Shown here one piece after another: positions 45,641 to 57,581 of a DNA stretch of 64,000 bases (positions are counted from its first letter, which is position 1; every line of letters starts with the position of its first letter). The DNA comes from Blastomyces gilchristii SLH14081 (lineage: Eukaryota; Ascomycota; Eurotiomycetes; Onygenales; Ajellomycetaceae): positions 4,933,747 through 4,997,746 of the forward strand of contig NW_003101682.1 in assembly GCF_000003855.2 (NCBI RefSeq), written 5' to 3'. The position numbers and the translations under genes are program-made. A model generated the notes under the pieces. The model saw nothing but the letters and a program-made list of their open reading frames with translations, did not search any database and was not told where the DNA came from.

Positions 45641-46574
45641 ATGGATAACTCCCATTCCAACAGCCTCACATTCTCGAATAAACCTCTCAGAATCCGAATC
45701 ATAATATCGTGAGTGACTGCGATCCATTCCATGTCTCTGCCTCCGTAGATCAACAAAGAAACGAAATAAATAAGCATAGCGAAGGGGTGATTTGGCTAAT
45801 CTCCTCCCAGATACATATCCGACTATGTGATCCTCATGTACGTGTTATATCCCCGTGTATTTTTGTGTATTTTGTGTTGGACAGGAAAGTAGCGCATGGA
45901 CATGCGACCTCCTCCTTTGTTTGGGGTAGCCCCTAATCAAAATCCCATTTCGCACTCTAGAGGCCTTGTCGCCGGATTCTACATTCTGGACCGTGTCGAA
46001 CCCTTCCACCAACCTTTTGCCATCACCAACCACTCCCTGTACTACCGCTATGCCGTCAACGAACGAGTATCCATACCCCTCGCTCTCGCCCTCTCCGGAG
46101 GCATCCCGCTCGTCGTCATCCTCATCTACACCGTCGTCATCGACGGTCTCTTCTCACACAATAAACCAATAACGCCTTCGGGCAAGAGAAAGTTTATGGG
46201 CCCATACAGCCTAAAAGACAGGCTATGGGAATTTAATTGTGGATTTCTGGGCTTATTATTAGCTCAGGCCAGTGCTTTTGTCATCACGGCTGCTTTGAAG
46301 AATGCCGTTGGGAAACCGCGGCCGGACATTATTGATCGTTGTAGGCCAAAAGGGGTCGATAAGCTCGGCCCGTACGACTTGGTGACCTATGATATGTGTG
46401 ATTCACAACTGAGTCACGATATTTTGAAAGATGGGTATAGGTCTTTTCCTTCAGGTAAGCGGCCTAGCCTTTTTTTTTTTTCCCTTTCTTACTTCAATAT
46501 TATACTAACAGAGCTGATCAGGACATTCTAGTTGTAAGGGCCACCATGCTCCGTGTGTTCATGTCATTTTATGG

Positions 46575-46618
<44 letters not shown>

Positions 46619-47386
46619 ATATTAACATGAAATTTCAATGATGTAGCCTCTTTCGCCGGCCTCTTCTATCTCTCTCTCTACCTTGCCGGGAAATTTCACC
46701 TTATGGATAGCCGGGGTGAGGTGTGGAAAACGTTCCTGGCCCTCTTCCCAACCCTAGGAGCGGGACTTATTGCCGCAACAAGAATCATGGACGCGCGACA
46801 TCATCCCTTCGACGTGCTATTCGGCTCGTTTTTGGGAATTATCTGTGCCTACGTCGCCTATCGCCAATATTTCCCTCCCCTCTCGGAATCTTGGAGGAAA
46901 GGGCGTGCTTATCCAATTCGGACCTGGGGTAACAGCCCCGTGGGCCCTTCCCGCGCCCGATTTGACATGGGTGGCTCCAACGATTCAGTGGTGCCCCTGC
47001 GGCCCACAGACGACGTAGAATACCAAGCTACATCGACGGCTCAGGACGACGAATACACCCGAAAACCACCACCCGTTCGTCGAATATCTAGCGACCGGAT
47101 TTCCACAGCAGACCCTTACCTACGGCGAAGACAGGAATTGGAGCGAGAGTATTCATCAAGCAGCGATTCAGTTGGAGTAGCATTTGAAATGCAACCAAAT
47201 TCTGGGAGCCGGTCGAATCGCAGCCGAAGTGAGTCCACAACTCACCTGAACAAGGTATATCCACCTCCACAATCGAGCTATCAGCCATATTCGGGAAGAA
47301 CCCCTTCGCCAACAGCGTCGCGCCCCCCTCCACCCCTAGCTAGCAGTGGACACCTCGGGTCCCCTGTCGAGTCGCCGAAAATTTGA
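45641..47386 (+). CDS. dpp1: DPP1-like PAP2-family lipid phosphatase
   Basis: Five exons, 45641-45708, 45811-45837 (27 nt), 45961-46454, 46522-46533 (12 nt) and 46647-47386, give 446 residues in one frame. The PAP2 motifs are complete: KNAVGKPRP (motif 1), RSFPSGHSS (motif 2) and TRIMDARHHPFDV (motif 3). Five to six transmembrane helices surround them. The 12-nt exon supplies GHSS of the catalytic motif 2, so it is essential. The 27-nt exon encodes YISDYVIL of the first helix. DPP1/LPP enzymes remove phosphate from diacylglycerol pyrophosphate and phosphatidate in vacuolar or Golgi membranes. The C-terminal tail (about 150 residues) is polar, Ser/Pro-rich and fungal-specific. Intron 4 holds a run of 39 T. 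Confidence 0.88.
46576..46614 (+). repeat. Poly(T) run of 39 inside intron 4 of the DPP1-like gene
   Basis: An uninterrupted run of 39 T lies within the 113-nt intron 46534-46646, followed by ATAAATATTAACATG (likely branch site TTAACAT) and the TAG acceptor. The exact length is uncertain in any assembly. Confidence 0.9.
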
Positions 47387-49830
47387 ATGAATAAGAAACA
47401 GCAAAACAATACCTATTAGAAAGACTTTTTTCTAATCGAAAAAGACTTGAAGATTAATTTAAAAAAAATAGAAGATCTGCCTAATTCGGGACTCTGCACG
47501 AATTCTAATTACTTACGATATTATACCATATCCTTTTTGATATGTACTTTCCTACCGTTGTTTATACCAAATCGTTCGATCACTTTTTCGTTCGCTGGCG
47601 ATGATAGCTTGGGGCCTCTCGAAAACTCTTCTTTTCCTTCGTTGATTCTCAGCGTACATAAGAAGAGAAATAAACCGTTGAGAATACCCCTTTCTACCAG
47701 ACAAGCTTGCCTATTAGACGGCCGCGATGCATTCCCCTTCGTGGTTTATCTTAGACCATTACTTTTTCTTTTAGTTTTATTCTTCCTCCTTTACACACAT
47801 ATCTACATTTTCCTTGCAGAAATTGCCCTTCCCTTTTTCCTTCTTCTTTGTGTTGTTGTTATTCATCATCATGAATTGCGACTCCTTTTTGTCATTTTAT
47901 TTCGCCTGTTGGTTCGGTTCCTTCTCTGTCATAAGAGTCCTTTAGATCCCATTTCAACGGGTTGGCACCTGGCTTTCATATCTCCTTCTCGTCTTCTGGT
48001 TTGTCTTTTTCTTCGCATTTTCCGCCTACTATTCCCCGCTGGCTGCACACTATAAAATTTATTCCTTGCTCTTTATTGCCGTTTGTTTTATCGCGGTTTG
48101 TTTTCCTGTTTGACTTGGTAAGGGGGCGTTTTTTGAGCCATACAAGTAGAGGTACGGCTTATCCGGGCGGTGGGGTATGTTCATGTTCTATATTCATATT
48201 ATTTTGCGTTTTAATTTCCGGGGTTTGGGTTTTTTACTTCTATGTTCCGTTTTTATATTTAATTTTTATATTTCCTCTTAAACTCGCTGGCTATCTTGCC
48301 TGTCTGCCATATGCTTCATCCGTGGAGGCAATTTCAGTCCCGATGCATGCCTTTTACTTCTGCTGCTGTTGCCATCACCGCTTGCTGGTACTATTCTTCA
48401 AGCCGGGCATCCTCTTTTCGCGTCTCTAGTTTCAAATTGTATGTCACTGTAGTATGTTTCTTTTTCCAAAGTAAATTCTTATCTTTTGACAAGGCAGAGC
48501 GCAGCAAGCTGGTCAGTCTAGTGAAGCAATGGCATAAATAAGATACTATCTTACATGCTATGCATTTATATATTCTTTTCCATAGTCCTTTTGCTTGTAG
48601 TAGTTATCTCACTCTACATTACCTGATCGTTCTCAAGAGATATCTCCCTCCAGGTTAAGGTACCAAAGAGTTATAGCGTACGGCCGCTCCCGCGAAAAGT
48701 TTTGACTTGTGCTAAGAATTTAAACTGAAATGCTGATACCGGCATTAAGTATTGCCATTCCATCTCTTAATTAAAAGGATAGGGAGTTCCAGGGGTTATC
48801 GAGACTGCTGTCTCTAGCTCGCTCACTGCCTAAATCCTAGGTGGTGTGGCCTGGAGATTCAATACACTAGTAATCACATTTCAGGATAAATTCTTAGTGT
48901 GAGACAAAACTTTTCGCACACAGCTGATCTATCAGAAGGCGGTATGTATCGGCAAGAAAATGGTTACGCATGGATTTAACAATTGATTACATAAACAAGG
49001 GTTGCCATGGAAGCGGCCGCCACGCACAGAGATAAGATCAGATTAAATTAGAGTTGCGGGATCAAACGATAAACAGTATCTGAGCCTCTAATGTACGAAA
49101 TCGAAGGCTGATGTCTAGATCCCGAGTAAATATGTTCCATGGCGTTCAACATCAATCGCTTCATTTTCTTTCCGCTACCAGGCGTTGTCAACAACCAAAC
49201 CAGCTGCCCAGAACCTGGCTAGCCATTGGCCCAACGAAGCTGGCCACGACCCCGCCCTCTCTTTTATGTACGGAGTAGAGGCTGCAAGCTTCCCAGCCAC
49301 ATAAATTCCAACCCTCCAACCACCGCACTTAATCCGCCCACCTCAGCCTTGCTGCACCACGCCTGGGCTGGTTGGCCTTTCTGGGCGCCCTCTTGCTGTG
49401 GTTGGCTATATTTAACACATCTATGCGCGATGGTCCTCGTTCTTTCGTTCATTCCTCGAACCCTTCCTTCGCTATGACATGCTTCTATCTGCGGCCATAT
49501 ACCAATCTCAGTCTTGACGAAGACAGGCAAATACCCGCTCTCTATATATCGAGTACTGAATATTTTGTCTACAGCTGTTGTATCCTATCGTTTTTGAAGT
49601 AGCAACATATTAAAACGCCCCACTACAGTACAAACTTGTTTGCTTTTGTGTTATTCGAGTCCTTGAACCCAAATTTTCCCCACCACATCGTATCGCACCT
49701 ATCTCGTCCTGATCATCTTCTGGTGGGCAAGCCACCCGGTTGGATAGCATCCGCTATCACCACAACCATCATTTGCATTTCCTCTTCACACTACCTAATA
49801 ATCCACTGAACCCCGCGCCAGCCTGCAGAC
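47387..49830. other. Long T-rich intergenic region
   Basis: From 47390 to about 48540 the plus strand is very T-rich, with long open frames (47447-48055, 47962-48429) composed of hydrophobic residues. This is expected from T-rich sequence and shows no family. A long 3' UTR or a non-coding transcript is possible. An inverted-repeat element lies at 48692-48917. TACGGAGTA is at 49269-49277, 554 bases before the next start. Confidence 0.5.
48692..48957. mobile_element. Inverted-repeat element, MITE candidate
   Basis: GCGAAAAGTTTTG (48692-48704) is matched perfectly in inverse by CAAAACTTTTCGC (48905-48917). Inward from these the similarity goes on: about 33 of 40 positions match, including CTAAGAATTTA and CTGAAATG. 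The core therefore spans about 226 bp (48692-48917) and has no coding capacity. The pattern fits a small non-autonomous DNA transposon. Outer ends and a target-site duplication were not settled. Sequence outside the core on the left (TAGCGTACGGCC, 48674-48685) recurs at 52840-52851. Confidence 0.55.
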
Positions 49831-50564
49831 ATGATCGCCGGATTCTTCTTTATCTGCTGGCGACTAGGCCAACTAGTCACCCTAATTATCCCCATTGGCA
49901 TTCTGGTGAGTTCAAAGGAAAAGACAAAATACATCTTTATATCCCTCAATCTCATCAACCACCCAAGCGCCCATGAGTAAATAAATAAATACAAAAGCTA
50001 ACTTCACCGTTCGCACCAAAAAAGTCCTGGTTCGTCGACGGCTTCGTGAAAAACAACCAACTAACCCCAACCTACATCCTCGTCCTCTTCATCGTCAGCG
50101 TCATCGGCATCTTCTGGGCCCTCGACACCCTCGTCCGCCACTCCAACGCCAAACGCTCCGCCCACTTCGTCGCCTTCATCGACCTCTGCTTCGTTGGCTC
50201 CTTCATCGCAGGCGTCTACCAACTGCGCCGCATCGCGAACGCAGACTGCGGAAACTTCCGCGCGGACCCGCTAACTCTATCTCTGGGCCCCTTCGGCTTC
50301 GCGGGCCAGCGCGCCAATAACCCACTAGCGCGCGACCCGACGAAAATATGTGCGATGCTCAAGACCGCGTTTGCGTTTGGGATTATGAATATTGGCTCGT
50401 TTTTCATTACGTCTGTTCTGGCAATGCTGATGCATCGTCATGAGGAGAAGGAACATGAGAAGAGCTCGTCGCGCAGACGAGGGTCGCATTCGAGCCGTCG
50501 TGGGCATTCGGGGAGTAGGCATCGGAGAAGCAGCTCCGGGAGACAGCCTGTTTATGATGTTTGA
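49831..50564 (+). CDS. MARVEL-like four-helix membrane protein
   Basis: Two exons, 49831-49905 and 50025-50564, give 204 residues. Exon 1 (25 codons) encodes the first helix, FFFICWRLGQLVTLIIPIGIL. Exon 2 encodes three more: TPTYILVLFIVSVIGIFWALDTL, AHFVAFIDLCFVGSFIAGVYQL and AFGIMNIGSFFITSVLAML. The loop before helix 4 contains a Cys-Gly (ADCGNF) and a Cys (KICAML). The C-terminal tail is a Ser/Arg/His-rich basic string. Four helices with both ends cytosolic and a tail of this kind match fungal MARVEL-like proteins, which organise plasma membrane domains. I cannot name the orthologue. Codon use in exon 2 is strongly C-ending, suggesting good expression. Confidence 0.75.
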
Positions 50565-52546
50565 GTCATGAAGTCTCTTTTCTCTTCCTTTTCCCCCTTT
50601 TTTCTTCCTTTTTTCTATCCGAGAGATATATTGGGCAAAAATAATGGGTTCTATAGTCGGGTACACATGTTAGGGTCACACCTTTTCTTTGTTTTATCGT
50701 ACGACTGAGATGGGTGCTATGTTACATCCCTATGAAAGATGAAAACAGACACAGGATATGAGGGATATGACGTGAGAAATTTTGATGACCAGGAAAACGA
50801 TGTTTATGTTGCCAATTATGAGTGTTGCTTTGTTTTGATATTGCTTAGCCTTTTCCCCCTTTTGCAATGTCGCTTGTCTAACTCCACTAGTTTACGATTT
50901 ACACCTTTTCTCTCCTTTTCCCCCTCTCCCTCCCCAAGCCCGTCTCCTCCGCTGACAATCAACTAGCCCATTCAAAACAGTATCAAGCTTCCATTTACAC
51001 TCTCTCCCCACCTCCCACCCCCTCCATCCCTTTGCTTGAAAATTTTTGTATTATTCTTATGGGTCTTCGCCGCCTTTTCTTCACATGAATTCGGGAGTGG
51101 TCCCAGCACGATTCATCAATTGATGAATGTTTTTACGATTGTTCGTTTTCCCTTATGTTTTGTCATTTTTACTCTTGATATTTTAATCTATATGTATATA
51201 GCGCTCCGCCATTAAATATGTGGTATGGTAGTTAATTATTAGAGTCGTACTCTTTGCAGTGTTATTGAGAGTCACCAGGCTACCCGTGCGCTGGAGTAGC
51301 TTGATGTTGAATGATAGGCATTGTAGATATCGTAATGCCATACCTATTTCTCAACAGTAATTTTCGCACTCATCCGCTCCGTTAAAGGTAGTGGTACCGG
51401 GGGATTTAGCCCATAGAGGTAGATCCCTAATATTGAGGAATGAGATACGCCATTGATACTTTACCTCCTTACTCCGTGTTTATCTACCCTATTATTGTTC
51501 TGGCCAATTTTTCCTTGTCGCAACCTGGTCCGACGTCCTGATTGGCTATATGCATCAAGACCGACCTGTCGCGTGGCTCCCCACCTTTGTGGGTCCGTCG
51601 TGGTTTTAAGGTTCTTTAATCTTCCCGATCCACCACCATGCTTATGCTCAAAGTTGGCTTCCAGAGTGGAAGTAGAGATCCATCGTAAACAGAAAACTCA
51701 CCTCTGAAATTGTAACGGTTCTTAACCTCAGATCTTCCCGTGGATGATTTTCCCATGTCAGCCAATGGGATGAGTCTCTATTGATTGTCAACTAATAATA
51801 TCGATCCTATAGCTCACTGGGGTTGAGACCACCTTAAAAAGTTTCTTTTTTTTCTTTTTTTTTTCCCCTGACCCCACCCCCCGGCTATGCCATTTCGAAA
51901 ATTAGCATTTTTTATGAATCGGTTAATTTTTGCTACGAAACGCATCTACTATGCGTATAAACAAGATCTGGGCTGGTCGCTAATTGTTGTTTCACAGGAG
52001 CGTTCACCAGATCTTGTGAGTTCAACATACAAACAGTATCTCAGTATGTATGTACATGTACATGTACCGTACCTATACATGTACAGTATCTTGTCACCGG
52101 TCCATGCATAGACGGATATGGTAAAGCATAGAGAAGGTTTGGTAACTAGTATCTCAGTTGCTTAACCCGAGCTTACTTTTATCCGCGCGCTGGTAATTCG
52201 TTCCTTCTGAAGAGAGAGTAGGAATTTTCATAGACATTTTAAGCCCTTGGAAGTTTCATTCTCAATCCGCATTTATGATTCTGTCTCTCTAGTTGTAAAA
52301 AGACCTGACCTTCTGATCACACAGTCCAAGCAGCTTCCCCAAGTTTGCCTCGTAGAACCTTGGTTCGAGGCTATGCTTCATTTCACTAATCATCGCCGTA
52401 TATGAGAATTGAAGATGAGGCATTGTATTTTATTATGTCCATGCCAAATACATATCAGTGAACTATACAAAAAATTAACAGCTGAATAAAAATGAATTTT
52501 TCAGGAATTCGGTGAATAAGAACAGAAATAAAATAAAAAGTAGACA
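50565..52546. other. Intergenic region without a recognisable gene
   Basis: Pyrimidine-rich 3' flank of the MARVEL-like gene, then mixed sequence with a T tract near 51841-51865 and short CATGTACATGTAC repeats near 52053-52080. Open frames are short and unsupported. Confidence 0.5.
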
Positions 52547-52620
52547 TGGTCCCAACGAGGGTCGAACTCGCGACCTTGGCGTTATTAGCACCACGCTCTA
52601 ACCAACTGAGCTATAGGACC
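52547..52620 (-). tRNA. tRNA-Ile (anticodon AAT)
   Basis: Minus-strand reading gives a full cloverleaf of 74 nt without an intron: acceptor stem GGTCCTA/TGGGACC, D-arm GCTCAGTTGGTTAGAGC, anticodon stem TGGTG/CGCCA with loop CTAATAA (anticodon AAT), T-arm CGAGTTCGACCCTCG, and discriminator A. It carries the internal A-box (TAGCTCAGTTGG) and B-box (GTTCGACCC) promoters. A T-run terminator is not obvious in the short 3' flank. Confidence 0.96.
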
Positions 52621-54380
52621 GACTTTACATAATGCAAATACAGGGGTCGCCACATAAAAGAGAAAAAAAAGAGAAAGCTATGTTCCTGCATCTGTGAAAA
52701 ATACCAGAGCTTCAGCCTGACTTTGTCATGTTCATGCAAATGATCAATAGTTAATTTGCAAAGAATGACTTAAATAAGAAACTATCATATCAGAAGAACA
52801 TAGAGTTAATTTACAGTGATTTTGCAGCGTACGCCAATTGTAGCGTACGGCCAACCGTTGTATAGTACGTGTAAAATGGTAAAATCTCGTCTCATTCCCG
52901 AAGATGGAGATGGGCGGGCGCCCCTATATATATATATATATATACATGCTTGTCTGTTTATCATGATTGACTTTACAGAAGAAAGGAGCGGAAGCCCTGG
53001 GAATTCCGGATAGGGGAAGAAAGATGGAGCGGAAGAAGGAAGGAGTGGAAGCCCTGGGAAGTAGCAAGAGTGGACGCCACAGTCCCCCTGTCCGGAAAGG
53101 GGCGGTCGCGGGGAATGAAAATACGGTCGCGAGGGATGAAAAATGAGGTTGAAAAAAGGTTGATAGAAACCACTAAATGCCACAGATGCTAAACCTAATA
53201 AGGAAAATGTGGGTGAGAGAGCAAGGGATTCATTCAATTCTTGACTCTTGCTCTCTAGAGGTTATACAATTGAGTGTATTTCTGGAACATTGTCAAGAGT
53301 TTGTCCATCTCTTATCATTTCATTCTCAATTCTATTCAAATAAAAAAGTATTTTTGAGTCTGATGATATACAGTACAATATTTACGCGGATTTGTTATTA
53401 TCGTAAAAAACAAAGAGAGATACTTGACTGATCATGACCCTGTCTGGAAATCAAGACCTCAGTGGTATATCATATAGCACCGAGGCTCTATATACAAGAT
53501 CTCAGTGACAGTGGTATCATCAGATTTTCAAGAAACGTAGTTAATTCTCAATTTCTAAATTTATTTCAACGGCTCAGTGCAGAGTAGAAATGTCCTATCG
53601 TGTACGTCAGAGTCAACCGGAGCATCTCCACTCTTGAAGACTGATCTGTTTATATTAATCCAATTTTAGTGTATAATTACTTGCTTTATTTTGCTATGCC
53701 ATCGACATTGTGTTTCGGGTTCAAGTTCTTCCTGAACCCATCTGACATTGGTTGCTGCAGAGCAGAGCATCATTGTTGTGGAACAAAAGGCCCCTGTTTA
53801 GCACTATGTAGCTAACCGCCTCTAACGTGGGGGCTGCGGTAAACCGGGCTCAGGCATCAGTCAGTCCAGTCAGTATACGGAGTAGACTGTATAGTTAAGG
53901 GAGAACTAATTGCAAAACAAAAACAAAATACTCTCCTATATCTTTGTTGATAGGGAGTGATTAGTCCGTTATCTACTCTGTACCTAGGAACTGTAGTTAC
54001 TGTAGTTACCGTACCGGCCGGCGTTGGAGATTTTTCGGGCGGTTCCGATGGCCGAAACTTTCCCTTTGGATCCCCGCCTCCACACACTTCCAAGCTGCGT
54101 CGAACTCCGACGACAACGACGTCTTATTAGTGGCAAACAATAATGGGGTTTCTAAAAACTCGCCTACTCTGTCGGCCCTGTATAAGATAATACTTTTCTC
54201 TGTCTGGCCCGAACTGTTTTTATCTCTCCTGTTTCTTTTCTGTTATGGTGGCAAAACAATGCTATCTAGGTCTCGTTCGGGGAGTTAACTTAGCATCATT
54301 TGAAAAATGATCAGATGGCTGCTTTTAGAGCTTGCATGGCGTTACCTAGGTAACACATAGTTACTCTCACGGCTATTATC
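52621..54380. other. Intergenic region with repeat relics upstream of the tRNA
   Basis: Holds a duplicated GCGTACG block, a (TA)10 run, short direct repeats and AT-rich sequence to about 53700 (see separate entries). TACGGAGTA at 53876-53884 is 497 bases before the hxB start. No gene is supported. Confidence 0.55.
52824..53145. repeat. Cluster of short direct repeats, possible retroelement relic
   Basis: GCAGCGTACGCCAATTG and GTAGCGTACGGCCAAC lie next to each other (52823-52855). A (TA)10 run sits at 52925-52944. AGGAGYGGAAGCCCTGGGAA occurs at 52984-53003 and 53041-53060. CGGTCGCGRGGRATGAAAA occurs twice in tandem (53103-53121, 53124-53142). It lies about 200 bp upstream of a tRNA gene, a usual landing zone for LTR retroelements. 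No coding relic is seen. Confidence 0.5.
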
Positions 54381-57116
54381 ATGACGGGCCAACAACCCCT
54401 TCGTCCGCTGCCGCATGGCCGGCCTGGCCGCGTCAGGCAGCAGGCTTCCTTCTATACAGATTGGATTGAAGAGATTAGAGAGCGAGAATACCCCACTCTC
54501 AAAGGTAGGTTTGATTTGATCTACCAGCTTTTCCTTTAGATGCATATATCGTTTAGTGTTTCAAACAAACGCCTTGGGAATCCTTTATTCATTTTGTGCT
54601 TCCCATTCTTTGCCCTAGCTAACACACATCTGGCCGATGCTCTAGAAACAACCTATCTGGACCATGCGGGAACAACACTCTACCCAGCATCCCTCATCGA
54701 TGCATTTTCACAAGAAATGAAGGCGAATCTTTTTGGAAATCCCCATTCGGCATCCTCGTCTTCCCAACTCTCTACACGGCGGGTGGACGATGCCAGGTTA
54801 CGAGTTCTCCGCTTCTTTAGAGCCAGCCCTGATGATTTCGATGTTGTGTTCGTCGCAAATGCAACCGCTGGGATCAAGCTGGTTGCGGATGCACTAAGAG
54901 ACTATGACGAGAACGGGTTTTGGTACGGGTATCATCGGGATGCGCATACCAGTCTGGTTGGGGTGAGAGAGCTGGCAGCAAGGGGGCGGAGGTGCTTCGC
55001 GGACGACGAGGAAGTTGAACAGTGGATATCTCATCAACGCACGTCAAATATGCGAAGGCGGACATTTCTTCCCACTCTGTTCGCGTATCCGGCTCAATCG
55101 AATATGAATGGCCGTCGCCTACCTCTTGACTGGTGTCACAAGCTCCGAGCTTGTAACATCTACTCACTTTTGGACGCTGCGTCACTCGTCTCTACATCGC
55201 CACTAGATCTTAGCGATCCGGATTCTGCCCCTGATTTTACGGTCCTCAGCTTTTATAAAATTTTTGGATTTCCGGATCTTGGCGCTCTTATCGTTCGTAA
55301 GGGCTCTCATGATATCTTTGACAAGCGAAGCTACTTTGGAGGGGGCACAGTTGGTATGGTTACGAGTCTTGAAGATCAGTGGCATGCGAAGAAATCGACT
55401 TCTATTCACGATCAACTTGAGGATGGAACCTTACCTTTCCACAGCATTATAGCTTTGCATTCAGCTTTCGACATACATGAACGACTTTACGGATCCATGG
55501 AGAATATCTCTCTCCACGCTGGCTCGTTAGCCAAGACGCTGTATGATGCTTTGGTGGACAAAAGGCACGCAAACGGAGCCGTTGTTTGTGAAATGTATAA
55601 GCACAAAACATCTAGTTACAATGACCGAACTACCCAGGGCCCCATTGTTTCATTCAACATGAGGAATAGCAACGGTGAATGGATTGGGAAATCGGAAGTT
55701 GAGAAACTCGCTGCAGTGAAGAATATCCAAATTCGGTCCGGGACATTATGCAATCCAGGTGGCATGACATACCACCTTGGATTGAAAGTTGAGGAAATGA
55801 AACGAAATTATAATGCGGGTCAACGGTGTGGAGATGACATCGATGTTATCGAAGGCAAACCAACAGGAGGTCTAAGAGTTAGCCTTGGTGCTATGAGCTC
55901 CATCGGCGATGTTAACCGATTCCTGGAATTCATTGATGAGTTTTATGTGGACAAATCCAATTTGAGCTCCTTTTCAACATCTCAAACTGTTACACTATCC
56001 GAGAAGGCCTCAGCTTCTAACTTCTATGTTGACAAGCTCTGCGTGTATCCGATCAAAAGTTGTGGAGCTTTTATAGTCCCCGATGGCAAGGAGTGGGAGA
56101 TTAATCCGGAAGGACTTGCATGGGATAGAGAATGGTGTCTAATGCACCAGGGCACGGGGGTAGCTCTCAGCCAGAAAAGATATCCTCGAATGGCTCTTAT
56201 ACGCCCTGTGGTTGATCTTGACCGGGGAGTCCTACAGATTTCACGTGGCATGCCAGGGACTGACAATAATTCCCTAGAGCTGCCTTTATCAGGCCAATCG
56301 GTCGACATCTCGATAGCTGAACTCTATGAAAACTCCATGAAGAAGTCCTCCATGGTGTGCGGTGATAGGGTAACTGTACAAATATATTCGTCACCGGTCG
56401 TTGCAAAATTCTTCTCTGAGTTTCTTGAAGTCCCATGCACACTTGCTAGATTCCCGGCGAATTTATCCGTCCGATACTCGAAACCCCAGCTACGTTACCA
56501 TCCCCCTGATACCATATCGCCCTCTAACAGCATGCCAGGCGCTTTCCCGCAATCCACGCCTTCGTGCGAACTATACAAGAATCCAATCCGCTTGTCAAAC
56601 GAAAGCCCCGTGCTGCTAATCTCCAGGTCCAGTGTCAACAAACTTAACGAAACTATTAAATCGCTCGGCAAATCCGCGTCCAAGACCACGAGAGCGGTCG
56701 CCGCTGATGTATTCCGAGCAAACATCATTGTCGCTGAGAACCCCACTCTGGCGTTGAATAACAAGAATGGAGACAGCAACCGCACTACTCCTAGCCTTAT
56801 GTCTTCACCGCCAACGTTGCTGGCCGAACAGCCATACGTCGAAGATAGATGGATAGGGTTCCGAATTGGGTCTCACAAATTTGACGTCCTGGGCTCATGT
56901 CAGCGCTGCCAGATGGTATGCGTAGATCAGTTCACAGCCGTCAGGAGCGAAGAACCCTTCTCGACCCTGGCGAAGACAAGGAAAATTGGTGGCAAGGTTG
57001 TGTTCGGAAGACATGTTTGCCTTTCGCCTGATGATTCCTGGGATGGTGTAGACGAGGGAAAGGTTATGATAAGGAGTGGTCAAGTTGTTGAGCCGCTGTA
57101 TGAAGAAATGTTGTGA
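54381..57116 (+). CDS. hxB: Molybdenum cofactor sulfurase HxB
   Basis: Two exons, 54381-54504 and 54646-57116, give 864 residues. The N-terminal two thirds is a NifS-like class V aminotransferase fold. It has TTYLDHAGTTLYP, FGNPHSASSSS, VANATAG, SLLDAA and the PLP lysine in SFYKIFGFPDLGAL (K246), then RSGTLCNPGG with a likely persulfide Cys. The C-terminal third is a MOSC-type domain (VYPIKSCGAF, LAWDREW, CQRCQMVCVDQ). HxB adds the terminal sulfur to the molybdenum cofactor of xanthine dehydrogenase and nicotinate hydroxylase. The 141-nt intron is retained open in its last part, so the frame alone would suggest a false start at 54540. The true first exon gives MTGQQPL...YTDWIEEIREREYPTLK joined to ETTYLDHAG, as in orthologues. 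Confidence 0.95.
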
Positions 57117-57581
57117 GCTATATCCTGTATATATTGGCTTTAGATATGAGTATATGTAATGAATGTACATAACGAAAGCTGCGAAGGATTGATATAATGG
57201 CCACGCTCCCTGATACCTTACCACGCTTGTGACTCTTTTTCTGCCTAGCGGACATAATTTATAGATAGTTCAAGAATACTTCACCGTTAACCCGGAGACC
57301 AAGCTCCGACAAGCAGCAGAGGAGAAATCCTTTAATTTGGCATGGCCCGCGGGATATTCTGAACATGACATGCTGTTTTCTATTTCTAAAAGTAGCATAT
57401 ATATATCAAACCATAAGAAAAAAATTTGGGAGACGCAAAGAAGCAGCCAGAAATATACATATACAATAATACCTAGTTGCCGCACCCATACTCATACAAG
57501 AGAAAATTTGACAAGGAAAACGGGCAAAGATAAAATAAAAATAGAAAGCACATTAAACTCCCACCACTCTTGAGATACCCT
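57117..57581. other. Convergent 3' intergenic region
   Basis: Lies between hxB and the minus-strand mL59 gene. It holds AT-rich 3' flanks of both and nothing recognisable. Confidence 0.55.

Noticed and set aside
47447..48429. Long T-rich open frames as membrane proteins
   Set aside because: T-rich sequence gives runs of Phe/Leu/Ile codons by chance. The frames overlap each other and match no family.
52806..53237. 143-codon minus-strand frame with FPGLPLL repeats
   Set aside because: The repeats come from DNA direct repeats in the block and are also read in other frames.
54540..54645. HxB starting at 54540
   Set aside because: That ATG lies in the intron. The upstream exon 54381-54504 supplies the conserved N-terminus and joins in frame.
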